The notes beneath the pieces were generated by a model. That model made no database searches and was not told the DNA's origin. It worked only from the letters and a program-made list of their open reading frames with translations. DNA of 64,000 nucleotides from Paracoccaceae bacterium (GTDB taxonomy: Bacteria > Pseudomonadota > Alphaproteobacteria > Rhodobacterales > Rhodobacteraceae). Below are positions 1 through 9,650 of the stretch, piece by piece (position 1 is the stretch's first letter; each line of letters starts with the position of its first letter). The DNA lies in the NCBI GenBank assembly GCA_958296035.1, contig OY282431.1:3270037-3334036 (forward strand). The letters are read 5' to 3'. The position numbers and the translations under genes are program-made.

Positions 1-2333
1 TTGCTCAGTTGAACAATCTTGATGTCGTTGATTTTTTCGAGTGGCTTGACCGAAGCAGCGACAATCCCTTCGACATGTTCAAGCAGCTTGCGTCTGAACA
101 ACGAGAACCTCGCCTCGTCTGTCAGGATGTTCTCCGCTTCGTTCATGAGGCGCTGTGCTTCCGCCTCGACAGCCGCTCGTACCTGCCGGGCGCGTGCGGC
201 AAGACGGGCCTCTTCGGCGTCTTTTCTTGCCTTTTCGAGATCGACAACGGTCTGGCGAGAAGCCATTTCTCGTTGGCGCGCCGTCGCCACCTTCTCTTCG
301 GCCTCGACCGCTTCGGCACGTGCCGAATCTGCCCGGATGGCCGCGGCGCTCTGTTCCAGCGATTTGCCGTAAACCGAAATGGCCTTCTCCATCGCCGCTT
401 CCTCGACCTCGCGCTCGCGGTCGATCTCCAGCTTGCGACGCTTGACCTGGTGCGAGATGCGCACATCGTCCAGCCCGAGTTCGGACGAGATGCGTGCCCT
501 TTCGACATCTTCCTGGCTGGCGATTTCAGCTGACCGGACGGCCTTCACTCTTGCTATCTCGAATTCCTCGAGAACCTGCCGTCGTGCCAGCCTGGCTTTT
601 TCTACCTCGCGCTCGGCATCAACCTTGTCGACGTCAACCTTCCTGTCCTTCTCGATACGCGCCTGGTCAATCGCCGCGTCGGCAGAAATCTGTGCTGCAT
701 CGATTTCCTTGTTGCGGGAAATCTCCTGGTTCCTGATCATCTGGTCGCGGGCAATGCGTTCGCTGGCGGTCATGGCCTCGGTAGCAATGCGTTGTTCTTC
801 GACGGCGCGACGCGAGGCGATTTCAGCGCTTTCAATGGTTTCGTTGCGCTCGATCTCGCGGGCACGCAGTGCCTGTTCCCTCGAGATCTCGGCCACGCGA
901 ATTGCCTGCTCCTCGGCAATTCGTGCTTCGCGAACTGCTTCCTCGACACCTATGTTCTTCAACTCAAGGATTCGCTGCCTTTCAAGCTCCAGCTCCCGCG
1001 TTTGGCGCTCGGCGGCAATCCGCTCGGCATTGAGCATCTTCTGGCGCGCGATGCGGGCAATCTCCACGGCCCGCTGCAGTTCGATTTCGGCCTCGTCAAG
1101 AACCGACTGTCGCTGTATCTCAAGGGTGCGGGTTTCCTGTTCCGAGAGGATGCGGTCGGCGCTGACCTTGGTTTCCTGTTCGATACGCAGTCTCTCGGCG
1201 GCCTCCCGAGACGCAATTTCGGCTTTCTCGACAGTCAGGTCCCTTTCGACCTCTAGCGTGCGGGTTTCCTGTTCGAGCGCAATGCGTGCCTCGGTCACCG
1301 CCTTCTCCTGGGCAATTCGCGCTCGTTCGACCATCTCCCGGGAGACAATTTCCGACTCGTCCACAGACCGCTGGCTTTCGATTTCCTGTTGTCTGGTGGC
1401 ACTTTCGGAGGTGATGCGAGCCTGCGAAATCTGCTGTTCGTTATCAATTCTGGCTGTTTCGACTTCCTCGCGAGATTGCAGCACCGCCTGTTCGGCTTCC
1501 TTCTCCCTGGCAGCCCGCTCACTTGCCACTTCGGCTCGTTGCTGTGCCCGGCGGAATTCAATCTCGCGCTGCTGCTCAAGTCGAGCCTGTTCCGACTGTT
1601 TTTCGATTTCCAGTGACGATCGTTCGGCCTCAAGATTGCGTTCGCGAATACGAATCATCGTATCCTGCTCGATCTCGTTGCGAATTCGACGGCGTTCCTC
1701 AATGGCCCGGATGACCGTGGTCAGGCCCTCGGCATCAAAGCGGTTGGAAGGGTTGAAGTATTCGATCTCGGTCTGATCAATGTCGGTGATTGATACACTC
1801 TCGAGTTCGAGGCCATTCTTGTTGAGGCCGTTCTGGGCGGCGATCAGGACCTTCTCGACATAGACGTCGCGATTCTCGTGAAGTTCCTCCATGGCCATTG
1901 TCGAGGCAACCGTGCGCAGTGCCGACACAAACTTGCCTTCCAGAAGGGCATGAATGCGCTCCGGTTCGAGTGTACGCCTCCCCAGGGTCGAGGCCGCCAG
2001 GCTCAGTGCTTGCCGGTCCTGACGAACCCGGACATAGAACTCCGCATCGACATCGATACGCATGCGGTCCCTGGTAATCAGCGCCTGGTCGCGTTGGCGA
2101 GACACCGACAACTGCATCGAATTCAGATTGACCGGCGTTACATCATGTATGATCGGCCATACGAAGGCACCGCCGTCGATGACCACTTTTTCGCCGAGGA
2201 ATCCGGTTCGCACGAAGGCAACTTCCTTGGTCGAACGGCGATATAGCCAGTGCATGACCCAGTACAGAATGAATATGACAATGACAGCAAAAATAAGCCA
2301 CAGAATCAGCTGTCCAATCAACTCCCCGGTCAT
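1..2333 (-). CDS. Flotillin/SPFH-domain membrane protein, C-terminus beyond window
   Basis: Flotillin-like (YqiK/FloT type) scaffold protein, expected to be anchored in the inner membrane and to organise membrane microdomains. It starts at ATG 2333, and that ATG overlaps the stop of the upstream gene (ATGA). Reading is open to base 1, so at least 777 codons are present and the C-terminus is missing. Residues about 8-31 form one hydrophobic membrane segment. An SPFH/PHB domain follows to about residue 215. Residues 228-645 form an exceptionally regular helix of 11-residue repeats, usually with Ile, Val or Leu at the third position (e.g. [22 protein letters not shown]). A less regular Ala/Glu-rich helix follows. 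YqiK-type flotillins are normally about 550 residues, so this one is long. As the last gene of a transporter operon it may scaffold that transporter (inference). The family call is firm; the role is not. Confidence 0.88.
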   Translation of the reverse strand, partial: MTGELIGQLILWLIFAVIVIFILYWVMHWLYRRSTKEVAFVRTGFLGEKVVIDGGAFVWPIIHDVTPVNLNSMQLSVSRQRDQALITRDRMRIDVDAEFYVRVRQDRQALSLAASTLGRRTLEPERIHALLEGKFVSALRTVASTMAMEELHENRDVYVEKVLIAAQNGLNKNGLELESVSITDIDQTEIEYFNPSNRFDAEGLTTVIRAIEERRRIRNEIEQDTMIRIRERNLEAERSSLEIEKQSEQARLEQQREIEFRRAQQRAEVASERAAREKEAEQAVLQSREEVETARIDNEQQISQARITSESATRQQEIESQRSVDESEIVSREMVERARIAQEKAVTEARIALEQETRTLEVERDLTVEKAEIASREAAERLRIEQETKVSADRILSEQETRTLEIQRQSVLDEAEIELQRAVEIARIARQKMLNAERIAAERQTRELELERQRILELKNIGVEEAVREARIAEEQAIRVAEISREQALRAREIERNETIESAEIASRRAVEEQRIATEAMTASERIARDQMIRNQEISRNKEIDAAQISADAAIDQARIEKDRKVDVDKVDAEREVEKARLARRQVLEEFEIARVKAVRSAEIASQEDVERARISSELGLDDVRISHQVKRRKLEIDREREVEEAAMEKAISVYGKSLEQSAAAIRADSARAEAVEAEEKVATARQREMASRQTVVDLEKARKDAEEARLAARARQVRAAVEAEAQRLMNEAENILTDEARFSLFRRKLLEHVEGIVAASVKPLEKINDIKIVQLS
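399..1652 (-). repeat. 33-bp coding periodicity: about 38 hendecad (11-residue) repeats
   Basis: Within the flotillin gene, residues 228-645 divide into about 38 consecutive 11-residue units with no change of register. Each unit tends to have a branched hydrophobic residue at position 3 and another near position 9, with Glu, Arg, Gln and Ala elsewhere. The bases are diverged, so the periodicity is mainly visible in the protein. The composition also keeps the opposite strand free of stops over 379-1776, which is an artefact and not a second gene. Hendecads favour right-handed or straight coiled coils. Confidence 0.8.
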
Positions 2334-3178
2334 CTGGGTTCTCCTTCAAGGCCGAACTGGCCCAATCTTGTGAACTGCCGCGTTCTTTCCGTCATTGCCT
2401 TCTCGGTTGGCAGACGTTCCATGGACGAGGCACCATAAAACCCGTGGCAGTTCGGGCAATGTTTCAGGATATACGCTGCGTCCTCCGGTATCGCCACTGG
2501 CCCGCCGTGAACAAGCACGATGATATCGGGGTTGACTTCCCTGGCTGCAGCAGACCACTCATCGACGAGAGACGGGCAATCCTCAAGTTTGAGAGCCGTT
2601 TCGGCACCAATGCTGCCTCCGGTCGTCAATCCCAGATGACAGACCACGATATCGGCTCCGGCCCGCGCCATCCGGTAAGCGTCATCGGCCGAGAATACAT
2701 AGGGCGTGGTCAGGAGATCGCGTTGATGCGCCAGAGCGATCATGTCGACTTCAGCCAAGAACGACATGCCTGTTTCCTCGAGATTCTGGCGAAACACACC
2801 GTCAATCAGGCCCACCGTCGGAAAGTTCTGCACACCGCTGAAACCGGCGGCCTTGACCTGGTCCAGGAATCTGCCCATGAGCCGGAATGGATCGGTTCCG
2901 CAGACACCGGCCAGCACCGGGGTGTGCTCGACCACCGGCAAGACTTCGGCTGCCATCTCCATGACAATACCGTTCGCATCGCCATACGGCATCAATCCCG
3001 CCAGACTTCCGCGGCCGGCCATTCGGTAGCGCCCCGAATTATAGATGACAATAAGGTCTATGCCGCCTTCTTCCTCGCATTTGGCAGATAATCCGGTACC
3101 GGCACCCCCACCGATGATCGACTTGCCAGCGGCGATCTTTTGCCGCAGACGCTCCACAATCGCCTGTCTTTCCTTCAT
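2330..3178 (-). CDS. PEP-hydrolase-like TIM-barrel protein (PF09370 type; Tm-1 C-terminal half homologue)
   Basis: A 282-residue protein of the family annotated 'phosphoenolpyruvate hydrolase family' or 'TIM-barrel signal transduction protein'. Diagnostic stretches are the N-terminal [32 protein letters not shown], and [14 protein letters not shown] in the C-terminal half. No enzymatic activity is firmly established for the family as far as I know. In plant Tm-1 proteins this barrel is the C-terminal domain behind a UPF0261 domain. Here the UPF0261 domain is the C-terminus of the gene just upstream, with 3 bases between stop and start. The gene therefore supplies the second half of a split Tm-1-like pair. 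Its stop overlaps the flotillin start by 4 bases, implying translational coupling. Confidence 0.85.
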   Translation of the reverse strand: MKERQAIVERLRQKIAAGKSIIGGGAGTGLSAKCEEEGGIDLIVIYNSGRYRMAGRGSLAGLMPYGDANGIVMEMAAEVLPVVEHTPVLAGVCGTDPFRLMGRFLDQVKAAGFSGVQNFPTVGLIDGVFRQNLEETGMSFLAEVDMIALAHQRDLLTTPYVFSADDAYRMARAGADIVVCHLGLTTGGSIGAETALKLEDCPSLVDEWSAAAREVNPDIIVLVHGGPVAIPEDAAYILKHCPNCHGFYGASSMERLPTEKAMTERTRQFTRLGQFGLEGEPR

Positions 3179-3181
3179 GGC

Positions 3182-5338
3182 CTAGTGCACACCTGCTGCC
3201 GAGCGGCCGCGAACCGACTGCATCTCCAGAAATCCGGAGGCAACAAGGGCCGCGAATTCATCATCATTTATATGGTGCGGTGTGCGCACGAGTTGTCGGT
3301 CTGCACTCTGCGCCACAGTACTCTCCAGTGCTTCGAACAGCGCATTTCGGGCCGCCGGATCCCAGAATGGCGCGCCGGCGCGATCAAGCTCCGAAATGCC
3401 TCCTTCGGGCAGGAAGAAGCGAAATGGTCCCTGCATCCGGTTGAGTTTGGCGCCGATCCAGCGTCCTATCTGGCGGTTTTCTTCGGAAGTGGTCCGCATC
3501 AGCGTAATCTGCGGATTATGTTCGTAAAGGGTCCGGTTGCGATACTTCTCGGGAACGGTGGCGCGGGCACCGAAGTTGACCATGTCAAGCGCGCCGCATG
3601 ATCCTGAAAATGGAAGTCCGGCACGAATCGAAGCCTCGAAGCGGTCATCGTCGGCTGCAAAAATGCCGCCCATGAGCATGTCGCAAACTTCGGTGGTCGT
3701 GATGTCGATCACGGCCGCCAGCCGATTGGCGTCCAGAAGTTTTTCCATCGAACGGCCGCCGGTGCCCGTGGCATGAAACACCAGGCAGTCGTATTCATCT
3801 CCAAGTGCTCTGATAATCTTTTGCACGCAAGGTGTCGTCACGCCGAACATCGTGATGCCTACAGCCGGTTTCGACGACGGCGTGTCAGACTGCCTTTTCC
3901 TGGCATTGACCATGCCGGCAAATGCAGACGCGGCATTGAACAGGACATCCCGTGTGATCGAATTGATGCCCTGGATGTCGGCAACCGAATACATCATCGA
4001 TATGTCGCTGGGTCCCACATATTTGGCGACGTCACCACTGGCTACAGTCGACACAATGAATTTCGGAATGCCGACGGGAAGACTTTGCATGGCCGGCGCT
4101 ACCATCGCCGTGGCGCCCGAACCGCCGGCTGAAATCACGCCGCCTATACCAGGCTGGTGCGCCACCCACCTTTCGAAGGCCAGCGTCATTGCGGCAACAG
4201 CGCTGCCTCGGTCACCGGTAAACACCGCCGCTGCACCACGCGGGTGAAAGCCAGCCACGGCGTGAGGCGGGACTTCGGCGCCTGATGGTTTGCCACTGGT
4301 CGAAAGATCGACCATGCGTGCCCTGATCTCCTGGGTTCGCAGCACGTCCCTGATGAAGCGCAACTCAGCACCCTTGGTATCAAGTGTCCCGGCAATCAGA
4401 ATTTCCGTCAGTCGGCTCCTTGTCATGTTAGGCGGTGCAGCGGTTCCTTTCAGCAGCGAGTTGACGGGCGTTTGTGTCTGCGCCGAACGCTCGATGACGC
4501 TGACCGGCGCAGGCTGCGACCAGCGTGTCGGCACAACCGGGTTGGACAGGTAGACCAGGTTCAGCCTCGAAGCCCTGACGGTCACCTGCTCGTTCGGGGT
4601 CTGCTCTCCAGTGTCGATATCCTGTCTTCCGACACCCAGCAGTGAATACTGCAGTTGACGATCGCCGGCCAGTCGTGCCGAATCGACAATGCGGTCGATG
4701 CGGCCATTGACCATGATGGCAACCTGATCGGAGGTGGAGCAGGCAACGCCGATATTCTGTTCGATGAGGAGTATGTTGACGTTGCTCTCCGAACTGATGC
4801 GGATCAACATTTGCTGCACCTGACGAACGATACGAGGTGCCAGACCTTCTGTTGGTTCATCCATGATCAGCAGTTGCGGGTTCTGCAGCAGGGCACGCGA
4901 GATGGCCAGCATTTGCTGTTCACCACCTGACAACTGTCCGCCACCGCTTTTCCGGCGTTCAGCCAGGCGCGGAAATGCGGCGTAAATCCGGTCGATGGTC
5001 CACTCGCCGCGGTGGCGTGCGACCACGCGCAAATGCTCATCTACAGTGAGCGATCTCCAGATTCTGCGTCCCTGTGGCACATAGGCAATGCCTCGGCGTG
5101 CGATCTCGGCTGCAGGGAGGCCGAGAATCGGCGAGCCAAACATGCTGATCGAACCCGATGCAGCCGGAACCAGTCCCGTAATGGCGTTGCACAGGGTTGT
5201 CTTGCCCATGCCATTGCGCCCCAACACCGACACCACTCCGGAAGACAATGTGAAGGTGACCCCCTGCAAGGCATGGCTGCGACCATAAAGGACATTCAAC
5301 TGCCGAATGTCGAGGGCTGCACTCGTACTTTCAGCCAT
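3182..5338 (-). CDS. LivF-type ABC ATPase fused to Tm-1-like/UPF0261 domain
   Basis: A 718-residue fusion. Residues 1-235 are a LivF-like ATPase: Walker A GRNGMGKT (40-47), signature LSGGEQQ (136-142), Walker B LLIMDEP, and a switch-region LLIEQNIG. Residues about 235-308 form a linker. Residues about 309-705 are a UPF0261/Tm-1-like domain with ILIAGTLDTKGAE at its start, VISAGGSGATA in the middle and FHATGTGGRSMEKL later; this fold is reported to bind ATP in tomato Tm-1. The start chosen is ATG 5338, which overlaps the LivG stop by 8 bases and begins just before the ATPase. An in-frame ATG at 5419 would add 27 unconserved residues. LivF proteins are usually about 235 residues, so the extension is a true fusion. 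It probably couples transport to the unknown function of the Tm-1 pair. Confidence 0.87.
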   Translation of the reverse strand: MAESTSAALDIRQLNVLYGRSHALQGVTFTLSSGVVSVLGRNGMGKTTLCNAITGLVPAASGSISMFGSPILGLPAAEIARRGIAYVPQGRRIWRSLTVDEHLRVVARHRGEWTIDRIYAAFPRLAERRKSGGGQLSGGEQQMLAISRALLQNPQLLIMDEPTEGLAPRIVRQVQQMLIRISSESNVNILLIEQNIGVACSTSDQVAIMVNGRIDRIVDSARLAGDRQLQYSLLGVGRQDIDTGEQTPNEQVTVRASRLNLVYLSNPVVPTRWSQPAPVSVIERSAQTQTPVNSLLKGTAAPPNMTRSRLTEILIAGTLDTKGAELRFIRDVLRTQEIRARMVDLSTSGKPSGAEVPPHAVAGFHPRGAAAVFTGDRGSAVAAMTLAFERWVAHQPGIGGVISAGGSGATAMVAPAMQSLPVGIPKFIVSTVASGDVAKYVGPSDISMMYSVADIQGINSITRDVLFNAASAFAGMVNARKRQSDTPSSKPAVGITMFGVTTPCVQKIIRALGDEYDCLVFHATGTGGRSMEKLLDANRLAAVIDITTTEVCDMLMGGIFAADDDRFEASIRAGLPFSGSCGALDMVNFGARATVPEKYRNRTLYEHNPQITLMRTTSEENRQIGRWIGAKLNRMQGPFRFFLPEGGISELDRAGAPFWDPAARNALFEALESTVAQSADRQLVRTPHHINDDEFAALVASGFLEMQSVRGRSAAGVH

Positions 5339-6122
5339 CGACCTCTCCGAGATAGAGGGCCTGAACCTCGGCATCGTTTTCAAGCTCTCGCGGATTACCT
5401 TCCTTGAACACCCTTCCATTGTGCATCATGGTCACGAATTCGGCGACCCGCAGGGCGACATCCATGTCGTGTTCGATAATGATGTACCCGATATGTTCGG
5501 GAAGATTCTGCAGTATCTCGACCAGCGCCTGCCGCTCGTTTGGTGACAGACCGGCAGCCGGTTCGTCGAGCAAGAGCAACCGCGGCGCACCAGCCAGCGC
5601 CATGGCTATCTCCAGCTGGCGTTGCTGGCCATAGGAGAGATGCGATACCAGGCTGTCACGAACCTCTTGCAAATGGGCGAGTTCCACCAGATCGACGGCA
5701 CTCAGAAGGGCTGGTTCGTTGCGTCCCGGGCGCAGCATCGAGAATCGCCGACGCAGCACACCGCGGCAGGCAAGGTAGATGTTGTCCAGCACACTCAGGC
5801 CGGCAAACAGGAGCGAAATCTGGTATGTGCGTCGCAAGCCCCGCCGAATGCGCTCCTGCGGCGGAAACACGGTAATGTCTTCACCATAGAGCCGGATTTC
5901 ACCAGCTGTCGGCAGGAAATCTCCGGTAATGCAGTTGAACAAGGTTGTCTTTCCGGCGCCATTGGAGCCCAGCACGGCCCGTCTTTCGCCCGGTCGCAAT
6001 GTCATCGACACATCGTTCAGCGCCAGCAATGCGCCAAACCGCTTGGTCACGCCCCGCAGTTCCAGTGCATTGGAAGCACCTGCTGCCGACAATCGGCCCG
6101 ACACCTGCACGCCTGATCTCAC
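5331..6122 (-). CDS. livG: LivG-type branched-chain amino acid ABC transporter ATPase
   Basis: ATP-binding subunit of a branched-chain-amino-acid-type (HAAT) importer, 263 residues from GTG 6122. That start overlaps the LivM stop as GTGA and lies close to the ATPase fold. An upstream ATG at 6185 would overlap LivM by 67 bases and is less likely. Walker A is GSNGAGKT, signature SYGQQRQLE, Walker B LLLLDEPAAGLSP, then the H-loop IIEHDMDV. LivG ends 8 bases inside the fused LivF gene. Substrate cannot be read from the ATPase; members of this transporter class also carry amides, urea and aromatic acids. Confidence 0.9.
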   Translation of the reverse strand: MRSGVQVSGRLSAAGASNALELRGVTKRFGALLALNDVSMTLRPGERRAVLGSNGAGKTTLFNCITGDFLPTAGEIRLYGEDITVFPPQERIRRGLRRTYQISLLFAGLSVLDNIYLACRGVLRRRFSMLRPGRNEPALLSAVDLVELAHLQEVRDSLVSHLSYGQQRQLEIAMALAGAPRLLLLDEPAAGLSPNERQALVEILQNLPEHIGYIIIEHDMDVALRVAEFVTMMHNGRVFKEGNPRELENDAEVQALYLGEVDG

Positions 6123-7174
6123 AGCCGCCTCACAAGTCGACCGATCAACGGGTCCCTGCGATGCAGGTCGCGCAGTTTGGCCCACAAGCCGAGAAGTCCA
6201 TCAGGCGACCAGAATACAATCACCAGAAAGCCGAGCCCAATCAGCAGCTGAAAGCGCTCGCCCCCAAGTCCCAGTGCAACCAGGATATCAATGGAGAATG
6301 ATTTGAGGATGACGTAGACGAAGGCGCCGACAAACGGTCCCACCGGATGGCGCAATCCACCGATGACAGCGATGACCAGAATGTCGATGACCGGCCCGAC
6401 GCCAGCAGTGCCAGGCGAAATCTGGGCTGATTGCCACGTTAGCAGAATACCGCCGATCGCCGCCGGAAAGGCCGCGAAGGTATAGGCTGCCACGCGGTGG
6501 GCGGTGACATCGAATCCGAGCGCTGACATGCGTCTCGGATTGTCTCTGATACCCTGTAGAGCCAACCCCATCGGTGAGCGAGAGACATAGAGAACCGCAA
6601 AGTACCAGAACGCTGCCCAGAACAGCGACAGGTAATAGAAGGCAACCGGATGCCGCCAGTCAACGCCGAACAATTGGGGAGGAAAGACGCCGTTGAATCC
6701 GGAAAAACCATTGAAGAGCACATAGTTCTGGCGCGTGAAATAAAAGAATGCCGAAGCCACAGCCAAAGTGATCATGATCGTGTAGATGCCCTCGGTACGT
6801 ACCGCCAACCAGCCTACGACAGTGGCAAAGATGGCTGCAATCAGCAATGCTGCCGGAATGTTCACGTACCAGGGCCAGTTCTGGCTGATATCGGTGATGG
6901 CACTGGTACCACAGATGGCCACAACATAACCCGCAAGGCCGGCGACAGTCATCTGGGCCAGGCTGAACATTCCGCCATAACCGGCAAGAAACATCAGACT
7001 CAGGGCAATCATGCCGAGAATGAAGGACCATCCGAAAATCTGATACATGACAAAGTTGCTGGCAAAACTCGGAAGGACTAGCAGGAAGGCACCGAATAGC
7101 CAGTAGGCCGCTGGAATTCGGCCAAACATGGAACGGCTTTGCGGCGTGGTTTCGGTTGTCACGACCTGCGCCAT
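6119..7174 (-). CDS. livM: LivM-type ABC transporter permease
   Basis: A 351-residue inner-membrane permease of the LivM family with about ten hydrophobic segments. Recognisable family stretches are AGYGGMFSLAQMTVAGLAGY near residue 70 and RMSALGFDVTAHRVAAYTFAA in the second half. It begins 3 bases after the LivH stop and its own stop overlaps the GTG of livG. It should form a heterodimeric channel with the LivH protein. Confidence 0.9.
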   Translation of the reverse strand: MAQVVTTETTPQSRSMFGRIPAAYWLFGAFLLVLPSFASNFVMYQIFGWSFILGMIALSLMFLAGYGGMFSLAQMTVAGLAGYVVAICGTSAITDISQNWPWYVNIPAALLIAAIFATVVGWLAVRTEGIYTIMITLAVASAFFYFTRQNYVLFNGFSGFNGVFPPQLFGVDWRHPVAFYYLSLFWAAFWYFAVLYVSRSPMGLALQGIRDNPRRMSALGFDVTAHRVAAYTFAAFPAAIGGILLTWQSAQISPGTAGVGPVIDILVIAVIGGLRHPVGPFVGAFVYVILKSFSIDILVALGLGGERFQLLIGLGFLVIVFWSPDGLLGLWAKLRDLHRRDPLIGRLVRRL

Positions 7175-7177
7175 GAA

Positions 7178-8236
7178 TCAATTGCGGCCGAGCAGACCGG
7201 TCGGCCGGAAAGCCAGGACCAGAACCATGATCAGAAACGTGACGACGACCGCATAGGTCGGAAAATAGACCGATCCGAATTGCTCGGCTATGCCGATGAT
7301 GACTGCGCCAAGGGCTGCGCCCGGAATAGAGCCCATTCCACCAACGATGACGACGACCAGCGATGCCAACAGGAAGCGGATATCCTCTCCCGGAGCAATT
7401 GATTGAAAGGTTCCGCCAACGACCCCGGCCATCCCTGCAAGACCAGCACCGAATGCGAAAACCGCCACGAATACGAACTGGACCCTGATGCCGCTGGCCG
7501 ACAATATGTCGCGATCGTCGACACCGGCACGAATCAGCATGCCTATCCGGGTTCGATTGATAGCCAGCCACATGCCAAGCCCGATAGCCAGTGACGCTGC
7601 AAATATGGCCAGGCGAACCAGAGGATATTTGAGATAGATCAAATCGCCAGACGAGCGTTTGACGCCGGTTACGAAGATCGTCTCAATCGGACCCGATAAC
7701 CAGCTTGGGGGGCTGATGTTGTAAAAGTCGCCACCGAATGCCCACAACATGATATCGGCAAGGACTATCGAAATACCGATTGTCACCAGGGTCTGCCGAA
7801 TATCCTCGCCTTCCATGCGACGAAACACGAAGTATTGCAAAATCACCCCGAACAACCCGACCACCATAAAGGCGACAGGGAAGGCGAGCAGCCAGTAGCC
7901 GGTCCAGTCGCCGATCAGGTAGCCGATATAGCCGCCCATCATGTAAAGCGATCCATGGGCCAGGTTGACGTTCCGCATGAGGCCGAAAATCAGCGTAAAG
8001 CCGCTGGCAATCAGAAAATACAGGCTGCCGAGTGTGATGCCGTTGAAGAGGGAATTGAGAAAGAGCTTCTTTTTGCCAATCAGGCCGATCAGCCAAGGTG
8101 GCCAGATCGCAAACGTCAGGTACAACAGGACAAGAGTGGCGATGGCAATCCAAACCGACCACCAGGGATGCAGTCGCGCAAATCTTCTCACAATCTGATG
8201 CCCGGACTTACCCAGATCACTTCGATCCCGACCCAA
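7178..8236 (-). CDS. livH: LivH-type ABC transporter permease
   Basis: A 352-residue permease of the LivH family. The signature SGFTLIFGLMRNVNLAHGSLYMMGGY lies near residue 80 (in pieces: SGFTLIFGLM, NLAHGSLYM). The C-terminal GGMGSIPGAALGAVIIG is typical. Reading opens at TTG 8236; an in-frame GTG at 8191 is an alternative, and neither has a strong ribosome binding site. The 40-residue N-terminal extension before the first conserved helix includes an extra hydrophobic segment. It lies 166 bases downstream of the binding-protein gene. Confidence 0.88.
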   Translation of the reverse strand: MGRDRSDLGKSGHQIVRRFARLHPWWSVWIAIATLVLLYLTFAIWPPWLIGLIGKKKLFLNSLFNGITLGSLYFLIASGFTLIFGLMRNVNLAHGSLYMMGGYIGYLIGDWTGYWLLAFPVAFMVVGLFGVILQYFVFRRMEGEDIRQTLVTIGISIVLADIMLWAFGGDFYNISPPSWLSGPIETIFVTGVKRSSGDLIYLKYPLVRLAIFAASLAIGLGMWLAINRTRIGMLIRAGVDDRDILSASGIRVQFVFVAVFAFGAGLAGMAGVVGGTFQSIAPGEDIRFLLASLVVVIVGGMGSIPGAALGAVIIGIAEQFGSVYFPTYAVVVTFLIMVLVLAFRPTGLLGRN

Positions 8237-8402
8237 GTTCCCAATGGAGACAAACCCGCCTCGCGGTCGGTTCCACGGCGTTATTCTGTTCTGCCAATCG
8301 GCGAACAGATCCTAACCAGGTTCAGAATCCGGTTCCGAGAAGGGACAGCTGGCTACCATGCCAGCTGTCCCGGTATTCGTCGTGAGCCCTACAGGCAAAC
8401 AC

Positions 8403-9650
8403 CTAGTAGGACGTCTTGCACTCCGGCACCTCGCGGCCCGGCGTTCCAATGGCGGCAAACGTATCGGGGTCCAGCCCGAGAGTCTGGTTCACGTCCGAAA
8501 CGATATCGACCAGTTGGGTCGCCAACGTGCCGTCCTCGAGTTCCACCACCTCGGAAACGAAATTGGTTCCAATTGCCTGGCGGTTTCCATCAAGCCGGAT
8601 CTGTCCGTTGGGCGCATCCAGGACGAGAGTCGAAAGACAGGACCTGAAGGCCGCCTGTCCATCTGACAAATCGCCTCCCACCTCGTTGAGACAGGACAAG
8701 GCAGCGGTCGTTGCGTTATAATATCCAGTGGCCAGAAGCGAGGGCAATGGAAAGCGCTGATCCGGTGGAAACTCGTCCTGATAGGCCTTGATGTAGGCCT
8801 GCCAGTCGGGATCATCCCAGGTGTCGGCTTGCGGACCGGACGAAGGCACACCGATCAGTGCATTCTTGGCGCTTCCCTTCGAACTCAGAACCGTACCATC
8901 CACCATGATCGTGCCGCCGACCAGTTGGGCGTCGCCACCGGCTTGCTGGTACTGGTTCAGGAAGTTGACTGCATCAGCGCCACCAAGTCCGAGATACAGG
9001 GCATCGACATCGTCGGGAAGTGCGGCGATTATCGAGGCAAAATCCTTGGTTCCGAGTGGAACCCAGATGCGCTCGGTGATTTCACCACCAGCCTGGCAGT
9101 AGCCTATAGCCAGACCCAACACCTGCGTGTACGTAAAGGAGTAATCCTCGGCGATCGTTGCAATCGTCTTATATCCCTTGACGTTGTAGATGTATTCGCC
9201 AAGGCCTGCAGACCATTGGGCTCCATCCATATTGAAACGGAAAAAGTTTTCCGAAGGCGTTACGAAGGTTGTTTCCTGGGCACCCGAAATTCCGTTTATG
9301 AAGGTTACATGGGGCTGTGTCTTTGAGTAATCCCTGAGGGCAATGCCTTCCGATCCCGACAGCGGGCCGATCACCAGATCAACACCATCCTGTTCGACAA
9401 CCTTGCGGGCAGCGCGCACGGCGCTGTCAGGGCTGGCATCGGTGCCAGCAATAATAATTTCAATCTCGCGACCTCCGGCCATGTTTCCGGCCTGGGACAG
9501 TGCGAGCCTTAGCCCGCGCATCCCGTCTTCACCCAGCACTGTGTAGGTTCCTTCCAGGGTGGCCAATGCACCGATCTTGAGGACATCGGCATGGGTTGCG
9601 GTCGTAAGGCAAGCGGCGGCCATGACGGCAAGCAGATTCCTGAGTCTCAC
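8403..9650 (-). CDS. Periplasmic binding protein of HAAT/LivK family
   Basis: A 415-residue solute-binding protein, first gene of the operon. The start is GTG 9650, preceded by a strong AGGAGG at a suitable distance; the reading frame continues upstream without conserved sequence. Residues 1-21 form a Sec signal peptide (Arg residues, hydrophobic core, cleavage after THA). The mature protein starts DVLKIGALATLEGTY, typical of the family, and contains DGVDLVIGPLSGSEG and TGYYNATTAAL. There is no lipobox. It delivers substrate to the LivH/M permeases; the ligand is unknown. The large gap to the first permease is usual for high expression of the binding protein. Confidence 0.9.
   Translation of the reverse strand: MRLRNLLAVMAAACLTTATHADVLKIGALATLEGTYTVLGEDGMRGLRLALSQAGNMAGGREIEIIIAGTDASPDSAVRAARKVVEQDGVDLVIGPLSGSEGIALRDYSKTQPHVTFINGISGAQETTFVTPSENFFRFNMDGAQWSAGLGEYIYNVKGYKTIATIAEDYSFTYTQVLGLAIGYCQAGGEITERIWVPLGTKDFASIIAALPDDVDALYLGLGGADAVNFLNQYQQAGGDAQLVGGTIMVDGTVLSSKGSAKNALIGVPSSGPQADTWDDPDWQAYIKAYQDEFPPDQRFPLPSLLATGYYNATTAALSCLNEVGGDLSDGQAAFRSCLSTLVLDAPNGQIRLDGNRQAIGTNFVSEVVELEDGTLATQLVDIVSDVNQTLGLDPDTFAAIGTPGREVPECKTSY

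Noticed and set aside
379-1776. 465-codon open frame on plus
   Set aside because: Ser/Arg-rich antisense of the hendecad region of the flotillin gene; no family resemblance and the flotillin reading is certain.
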